Shown here: positions 57,813-64,000 of the stretch, in pieces
Numbering within the stretch: the first letter of the stretch is position 1
How the letters are laid out: every line of letters starts with the position of its first letter
NCBI GenBank assembly: GCA_022478985.1
Contig: JAKSZP010012165.1
Coordinates: 1-64,000 of the forward strand
Direction of reading: 5' to 3'
Origin: Massospora cicadina
Lineage: Eukaryota > Entomophthoromycota > Entomophthoromycetes > Entomophthorales > Entomophthoraceae
DNA length: 64,000 nucleotides
Translations under genes and position numbers: made by a program
Notes under the pieces: model-generated
Told to the model about the DNA's origin: nothing
The model's database searches: none
The model's input: the letters and a program-made list of their open reading frames with translations, nothing else

Positions 57813-59255
57813 AACTAGCAGAGTTACCCATGCTTTGCTACAGTGTCTATAGAATTTCAGGTGATTCGAATTGATTAATTTAGATTTTTTATATAGTTAA
57901 GCAATAATTACTCGGCTAAATCTAATTGCTCAATTGAAGCAACCAAAAAGACCAACCACTCAGCTAAAACTAACTGAACTTATCAAATCAACCAATAACT
58001 AATTACCTCCAAAGCTATACTGTATCCTATTGATTTGACCAAAAACCATCAACCCACTCAGCCAAATAAAATAAACTTATCAAATCAATCAGATTTTAAA
58101 TTGTTTTAGCTTTTATATTGGTAGATAGCTATCAATAAGTTCAGAAACAATTAAACCTATTAAAAATTCCAACCTCCAACCACTTAGCTAAAATCTATTA
58201 AGTCTGCCAAATTAATTAAACCATCAATATCTTATCTGAAACTATTGAGCCTATCGAATCAACCAAAAAATAAACCACCACTCAGCAAAAACAATTATTG
58301 AACTTACAAAACAGCCAAAAGCTACCAACTAAATATCAAAGCCTATGAAACTATTGAATTAAATGAATATGAAAATACACAGCCAAATTGCTATATAATT
58401 ATATTATAAATATATGTTCTAGATCTTAAATAGAACTGATATATAAATTTATATGATTGTTTTAAATAATTACATATTAGCATTCCGTTCCCAAACTTTA
58501 TAGAATACTTGTGCCAAGTTTGGTGATTTTTGGTTATTTGCTCGAGATAATGCATCTATATAAACAAATTAACATACTGATTCTTTTGTAAATAAAATTT
58601 AAGACTAATTCTTGTTGATACCCAGTTTAAAACAGATTTGTTTGTGGGCTTAAAGTTCATTTGATAATCTCATAATTTTTATATTTGTAGATGGTTATCG
58701 ATAAAATTAAGTAATCAAATTATACTGAATCAATATAACTTTACCAACCATTCAGCCATACCCAATTAAACCTATCGAATTAACTAAACCACTAAACCAC
58801 TTAGCTAAAACCATTAGATTAAAAATCAACCAATCACCAACCGCTTCGTAAACCAAAACTAAATGTATCGAAACAGCCAAAATCACAACTACTTACCAAA
58901 GCCAATCAACTTTATTAAATCAACCAATCACTAACTTTATTTAAACCGTTAAGCTTATTAATCAACACAAACTCACCAACCGCTCAACAAAACCATTTAA
59001 ACTACCGAATCAACCGAATATCAAACTTCTCGGCTGTAACAATATACCGATTTCTATTAAAAACATAAAATTTTCACTTGTTACATATAAAACTTTTTAT
59101 TTTACTATGAAAATTAAAAATCGGGCTTCAAGGTGCACACGGACCCCCTCCCGTCCACCTATAGTAAAATTTTCAGAGCTCTAAATGCTCTAGTTTTGGC
59201 TGGGCATCGTGCACACACACATACACATACACATACACATTTGCTTATATATATA
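57813..59255 (+). mobile_element. X3: 1.44 kb non-coding repeat, tail type I, CpG-depleted
   Basis: Same body and tail as X1. In the first 40 bases four CpG sites of X1 read CA or TG here. A possible 6 bp duplication ATTATC/ATTATG flanks it (57807-57812 and 59256-59261). Confidence 0.85.
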
Positions 59256-59257
59256 GA

Positions 59258-59334
59258 TTATGCCAAGATTTGAACAACTGACCTTTTATAGAGTTTAAGT
59301 TTAGAGCCAAAAGCTGAGCTGATTATACTAGATT
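59258..59334 (-). repeat. tRNA-like fragment next to X3
   Basis: Minus strand: 'cagctcagcttttggctcta' and 'gttgttcaaatcttggca'. Same fragment as 33983-34065. Not a complete tRNA. Confidence 0.5.
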
Positions 59335-59812
59335 TTTTTTTAAAAAAACTCCATACTTTATTAAATAAATTTAAGGGAAAGTAAGAGAGAAGGGTGGAAT
59401 ATAGGTGATTCGGCTGAGGGTAAAAAAAACTGGGGATTCGGGCCACTAGAGTTCTAGCACCTCCAACCATTACTGATCGGTGATCACCATTGCTAGCCAT
59501 GGTTCTAGCAGCAGCGGGCTTATAGGCCATACTATTCTAAGATGATTAGTAGCTTCATCATATATGATGAGCAATCTGGTAGGGAAAGCCAAACGTGTGG
59601 CCTTATAATACCTGGGGATTATGCACAAGAATTGAGATCCGGTGGAGCTGATTGGAGATAATCTGAATGGTCTTCAATACCAAACCTCTGTGATGGGGGC
59701 ACTCATTGCTCATAACCTTGGTGATGAGCGCACAGTGAATTACCCATACACAACACTGGTAAATGAAGGCTTATAGTTGGATCTGAGCTGCTCTCAGGGT
59801 TTTTGTAAAGAC
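59335..59812 (-). mobile_element. LINE 3' end, second copy
   Basis: Matches 16005-16485 from the poly-T (poly(A) on the minus strand) through 'ctccatactttattaaataa', 'ccactagagttctagcacct', 'ccaaacctctgtgatggggg' and 'ttatagttggat'. It is 5'-truncated at the boundary with element E. Confidence 0.75.
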
Positions 59813-60321
59813 TGTCATGGTTGGATGACATTATAGTAGGAACTGATGCTAGAGATAAGGCTGGGTGACAGGAGGCCCAGAAGGTGAAACTTCAGGCTCT
59901 TCCTGACCTGAAACACACCTTAGATCAACGCTGGGTGCAAGCCAAGCATGCCCAGGTTGATACTAATGGGGTGCAAAACGCCCAGCCTCTTGTCTCAGCC
60001 CAGGCACTGAAACAAACGATTTACATTTTAAATGAAGATGGTTTGATTTGCTTGGTTGGAGAGCAAGGGTTCGAGTCCCACTCCAGCTATGAAATTTTAA
60101 GCTCAGGTAAAATATGGCTTCAATCAATTACTGAGTGAAGGCACTTTCAGTGTATTTTACTAAAATGGATGGAAGCATCTGTTTATTGGAGCGTCAAGGC
60201 TTGGGTGCACTTCCGCAGAACCTGAATTTCCCAGCCCACTTTAAATATGTTTTTGTGACCAACATTCCTTGTTGGTTGACTTTCTTTAATAAATTTCCCC
60301 ATTATTTTACATTTTTTTACA
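59813..60321 (+). other. Element E leader region
   Basis: Starts tgtcatggttggatgacatt right after the LINE copy. It may be (part of) the 5' LTR, but its partner lies outside the window. 60059-60090 has a pol III B box-like word (gggttcgagtccca) with no foldable tRNA around it. Confidence 0.35.
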
Positions 60322-61206
60322 ATGGTTCCTTGGGCAAACATGGTGGTGAACCTCTTCAGGGAGGTCTCCAACTATGTGGGCCACTACCTATTATCACCAT
60401 TTACACAAATCCCAGGTGCTTTCTTGGGCTGTTCAGGTCCCCTCCAGACTGATACACCCAAGACTACTCATGCCAAGATACCCTTGAATATGGACTCCCC
60501 ATTGGTGTCTACTCAAGTTGGGAGTTTTCTTACTTACCTGTTCTCATATGTGGTGCTTTACACCCTCGCCTGGGTTACCTTCTGCTCAAGCACCATTCTA
60601 GGTGCCCCATTTCCCATTCTCTTAATAGCTAGTTCCCTAGCAATGTGGGTTCATGTCCCACATCACCTTGCTGGGAACAAGAGAGTTACAGACACTCTCT
60701 TGACATTAGTCGACCAACATTTTTATTATATGAGCATATGAAATATCTGTGTGGGACTTTCAATATTAGTAAATTGGGTGTGTTGGCCATTTATCACTGC
60801 CATGATGGTGCTCACCACAGTTTTCTTGTTAGGTTTTGTATTAATACATCTCAGCATTATTTTTGCAACTACCAATTGGGAAGTGTCCACCCTTCCTGCT
60901 CGCACCTGGTGGTCTCAGACTTTTCATGATCATCTTGTCAAAACCCTTTTGGATAGTTTCCCCACCCCAACCCAGAAGGGGCTAGGTAATTTGGCCATCA
61001 TCAGATCAAAACATATAAATATGGGAACCAAAAAGTTGCGCGCGCTTCTTAAAATGAGGGAATCTTATCCTTCTAATCCTTCAACTCCTTCTAAATTTGG
61101 AACTGTACAGGGGTCTAGCCCTGAGAAGGAAGTAAAGGTTTCAGATGATTCCTGCCATGATGATGTCACTCATGGTCATCCCTATAAATATCGCGTCCTC
61201 AACTAG
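60322..61206 (+). pseudogene. Element E: four-helix membrane protein in the gag position
   Basis: One frame interrupted by a single TGA at 60739-60741. From the ATG at 60322: ~65 polar residues; helix 1 ~67-89 (VGSFLTYLFSYVVLYTLAWV); helix 2 ~95-113 (APFPILLIASSLAMWV); after the TGA, helices 3 and 4 ~143-183 (a long run including WPFITAMMVLTTVFLLGFVL); then a soluble tail ending at TAG 61204-61206, with a basic patch (GTKKLRALLK) and a Ser/Pro-rich end. It lacks the knuckle and the capsid motifs seen in the other elements here. It lies directly upstream of a Ty3 pol on the same strand. The TGA fits CGA to TGA. The role is unknown: it may be an extra gene of the element or a diverged structural protein. 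Confidence 0.6.
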
Positions 61207-61573
61207 TGATCTTTCCTTGAATTGTGAGATGCTTCCCACTGATTTCCTCCCCATCTCAGCAGAAATTGGGAACATTGGAGGGTCCAAACCCAAATTTAAC
61301 AAAAAAAGGGTTTCCGTTATCATTTTTTCTCCCCAACACATTTCTGAGGTGCATGCTGAGGCATTGATTCAGGGCTTGGGGGTGATGGCCCTGGATAGTG
61401 ATGCACACTGAACCCTCAGAATAAGTGTGGGTTCATTAGAACCAGAAAACGCGTTTTATAATGAAAGCAAAATATCACAAAATGAGCCATTTATATTTTC
61501 ATATGGTCTGGATGAGGATTCTATTTCTGTATATCAGATCACTCCTGAGAACCCTCGTTTGACCCCACCATGA
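61145..61573 (+). pseudogene. Element E: small linker frame ending in an ATGA overlap
   Basis: Second frame overlapping the end of the membrane-protein frame. It reads IGGSKPKFNKKRVSVIIFSP, meets a TGA at 61409-61411, and continues with coding-like sequence (EPFIFSYGLDEDSISVYQ) to a TGA at 61571-61573. That stop shares bases with the pol ATG at 61570. Function unknown; by position it may be the C-terminal part of a structural polyprotein. Confidence 0.45.
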
Positions 61574-64000
61574 TTAGGGGTTCTCAGGAAGTGGAAAAAG
61601 AACTACGTTATAAATATAAAGATGTATATGCACCTGCAGAAGGTGTGGTGGGATATGTGGCCTCAGTAGTAAGAGTGGCCCACTATCCCTCCCCCTTCTA
61701 TGATTCCAAAACATACCCTGATGGCTTGTTGAGACTGGAGGAAGATTTTTTGGGTGAAGTGATGGCGTTTTCTGCATTGGATAAATCCCATTCTGGATAC
61801 TTCTTGTTGACTGCTACTCTTACTTCCTCTTATGGAAAGTTCAGCACAACTATTTTGGTGGATACTGGTGCCTCAAATAATTTTATTGACCAAAACCTCG
61901 CTGACTACCTTGAGTTGAGTTACTCACCCGGTGGTATGGTTAGAGGTGGGGCTTCTCAAGGTATCCCCACACTGAACGTCAGAGAGTCAGTCAATTTTCA
62001 GGTAGGTTCTTATCTATTGTCTGATCAGTTTCAAGCTATCAGAAACCTCTTGTTTCCCATCATTTTGGGTGTTGAGTGGTGGCGGAAGTTTGACGTCAAA
62101 ACTAATTTGAAAGAAAACACTTTATCCTTGTCTTTGACAAACGGTCACCAGTTGATTGTTCCTTTGTCTGAGGATAACGTCCAAGGCAAATTACCCCATT
62201 GGCCCAATGTTCCCAGTCCATATCTTGCCCCTTTGCTGAAGCCCACTGTGGGACTTTCCTTACCTTCTTGTTTGGAGGAGTTGGCATCTTCTTTTGATGC
62301 AGCTTCAGCTAGTACGCTACCAGAACATTCCAAGTTTGATTGTGAATTTAAACTTACTGTGGATCTGGTGCATATTTCTTCCCCCATATACCCATTGACT
62401 GTCCGGGAGGAAGAGGTTTTAGATGTATGGGTTAAGGAGCAGTTGGCCAAAGGTGCCATCTTTCAGCGTACCTCCCCTGTTTGCTCCCCACTTCTCTTTG
62501 TGGAGAAGGCTGATGGAACTTTACATCCATGTGTCAATTATGGAAACTTAAACAATGTGACTGTACCTGACCTCCATCCCATCCCTTTGGATTCCCAGAT
62601 TGCACGCTATGTGGAGAAGGCGAAGGTCTTCTCCAAGCTGGACTGCCTCAATGCGTTCAATCAAATCCGGATAAAGAAGGGCCAGGAATGGTTAACTGCA
62701 TTCTGCACCAGAAAAGGAATTTTCCAGTTCTGGGTTATGCCCTTTGGGCTTAAGAATGCCCCTGCCATCTTTCAACGCCGCATTGATGCTGCGTTGGGAG
62801 ACTTGTTGGGGGTATGTGCAGTTGCCTACATGGATGACATTCTGGTGTTTTCCCCCAATCATGAGTCACATGCAGTACACCTTTGACAAGTAGTGGAGAG
62901 ATTGAGGGCCGCTTGCCTTACCCTCAAGATTAGTAAATGTGAATTCTTCAAGTCCCAGGTTACTTTTCTGGGCAACGTCGTTTTTGACCAGGGCCATATG
63001 ATAACTCCAGACAAGGAGAAGGCTATTCGTGAGTGGCCTACCCCCACCTCTGTCAAGGAATTGAGGAGCTTTTTGGGGACGTGTACGTTCCTCAAGAAGT
63101 TCACACCCAGTCTCTCCGAGGTGGCAGCCCCCTTATATAAGGCCAGCGGTGCCAAGGTGCTTCAGTGGTCCCCCATTTTGGAGGATGCTTTTCAAGCGGT
63201 GAAGTGCACCTTGTTATCCACATCCATCCTTTGCCATGTTGACCCTGCAAAGGAGTTCATTGTGTCCTCAGATGCTTCCAACTTTGCCATTGCAGCTGCC
63301 CTGTTACAGGTGGGTGAAGATGGGTCTGAGCATCCCGTGGGATATTTTTCTAGGAAAATGTCTCTGCATGAGTTAAATTACGCCGTATATGACAAGGAGT
63401 TATTAGCAGTGGTGGAGGCGCTGATTTACTGGCGTCACCACTTACATGGCTCTTCCCAACCATTCTGGGTATGCACAGACCACTGAGCCCTGTTGTACTA
63501 CCAGGCTCCACATGTTCTAACACCACGTCAGACCCATTGGCATGAGACCCTTGCCCTATTTACATTTTCCTATGAGTTCACAAAGGCAAGGAGAATGGTT
63601 TGGCGGATGCTTTGAGCCGCAACCCTGCTTTGGCTCCCAATCCAAAGGAGGTAGAGATTCACAACACCCAGTTGATGATTCCACCAAGTATGATTCTGCC
63701 TCAACTTCCTAAGTCCACGGTACATACGCCAGCGCTCATGCCTTTGGAAAATGCAGCAGAATATAGCATGTTTAGGAAGGTAGTTCTTTCTCAGCTGTTA
63801 TCAGCTGAATATGCTGTTGTTCTCGCTAAGAGCGCCCTGAATCAGGAGGACTTATCCAGGGGTTATCACATGAAGGATGAGATGGTGTGGTTTCAGGGGC
63901 GCCTATGGGTTCCTGCTGGACCACTGCGCCTGGAGATCATCCAGGACCATCATGACGGAATCACCGTTGGTCATCCTGGAAAAGCAAAGACCTTGGAGTT
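61570..64000 (+). pseudogene. Element E: Ty3-type pol (protease-RT-RNase H-integrase start), truncated by the window
   Basis: Long plus-strand pol. Protease ILVDTGASNNFIDQNLADYL (DTG at residues 98-100). RT: SPLLFVEKADGTLHPCVNYG, FSKLDCLNAFNQI, PFGLKNAPAIFQ, and AYMDDILVFS with intact YMDD (~62825-62850). TGA at 62884-62886. Thumb/connection SFLGTCTFLKKFTP. RNase H: FIVSSDASNFAIAAAL, PVGYFSRKMS, YDKELLAVVEAL. TGA at 63484-63486, a one-base frame break near 63580, then GKENGLADALSRNP, and the integrase zinc-binding start HHDGITVGHPGKAKT at the window edge. Both stops fit CGA to TGA. It is much less decayed than A, B, C, F and G, hence the youngest element here. Confidence 0.9.

Noticed and set aside
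60059..60090. tRNA or SINE head at the B box-like gggttcgagtccca
   Set aside because: Only the T arm-like part is present; no A box or stems at the right spacing, and no second copy.
60645..60929. Alternative plus-strand frame overlapping the membrane protein of element E
   Set aside because: It is a shadow of the 60322-61206 frame and lacks any motif.

Overview
The window is eukaryotic and repeat-dense. It holds one recognisable host gene, a Na+/Ca2+ (cation/Ca2+) exchanger of the NCLX/CCX type at 36.4-39.4 kb. Everything else is decayed retroelements, SINE/LINE insertions, minisatellites and AT-rich spacer. A filamentous or early-diverging fungus is the best fit: the exchanger has the fungal-type N-terminal cysteine motif, two short introns with CTAAC branch sites, and chromodomain-type Ty3 elements surround it. 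I cannot name the species. The repeats have lost CpG (CG to TG/CA between copies) while the exchanger is CpG-rich, which points to cytosine methylation and deamination of repeats.

Layout. 1-5.7 kb: 5' end of a minus-strand Ty3 element (gag plus LTR), then a plus-strand Ty3 remnant with its 3' LTR. 6.1-7.1 kb: a solo ~1 kb LTR. 7.2-12 kb: a minus-strand coding repeat of unknown family ('U1': YG..YA..AIIE block, RRM-like stretch, CCHC knuckle) flanked by two arrays of a ~75 bp minisatellite. 13.6-18.7 kb: a tRNA-derived SINE with a 17 bp target duplication, a 1.43 kb non-coding repeat 'X1', then a second SINE with a LINE fragment nested at its edge, then an X-related repeat. 18.7-31.7 kb: two degenerate minus-strand Ty3 elements (B and C) with LTRs. 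31.7-35.5 kb: a fold-back element, the third minisatellite array (opposite strand), a tRNA-like fragment and X2. 35.5-40.2 kb: the CpG-rich gene island. 40.6-42.4 kb: plus-strand U2, an internally deleted relative of U1. 43.3-48.6 kb: a gag-only LTR element D, one LTR of which carries a nested solo LTR. 49.3-56.6 kb: full-length but decayed plus-strand chromo-type Ty3 element F with ~1 kb LTRs. 57.8-59.8 kb: X3, a tRNA-like fragment and a second copy of the LINE 3' end. 59.8-64 kb: a much better preserved plus-strand Ty3 element E, running off the right edge.

Most worth a second look: (1) element E has a predicted four-helix membrane protein where gag should be, and an ATGA stop/start overlap in front of pol; (2) the U family, a conserved protein repeat I cannot assign; (3) X repeats that share one body but end in two unrelated LINE-like tails; (4) the exchanger, whose single-base frame breaks must be separated from true introns. 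All calls come from reading the sequence; no database search was possible.
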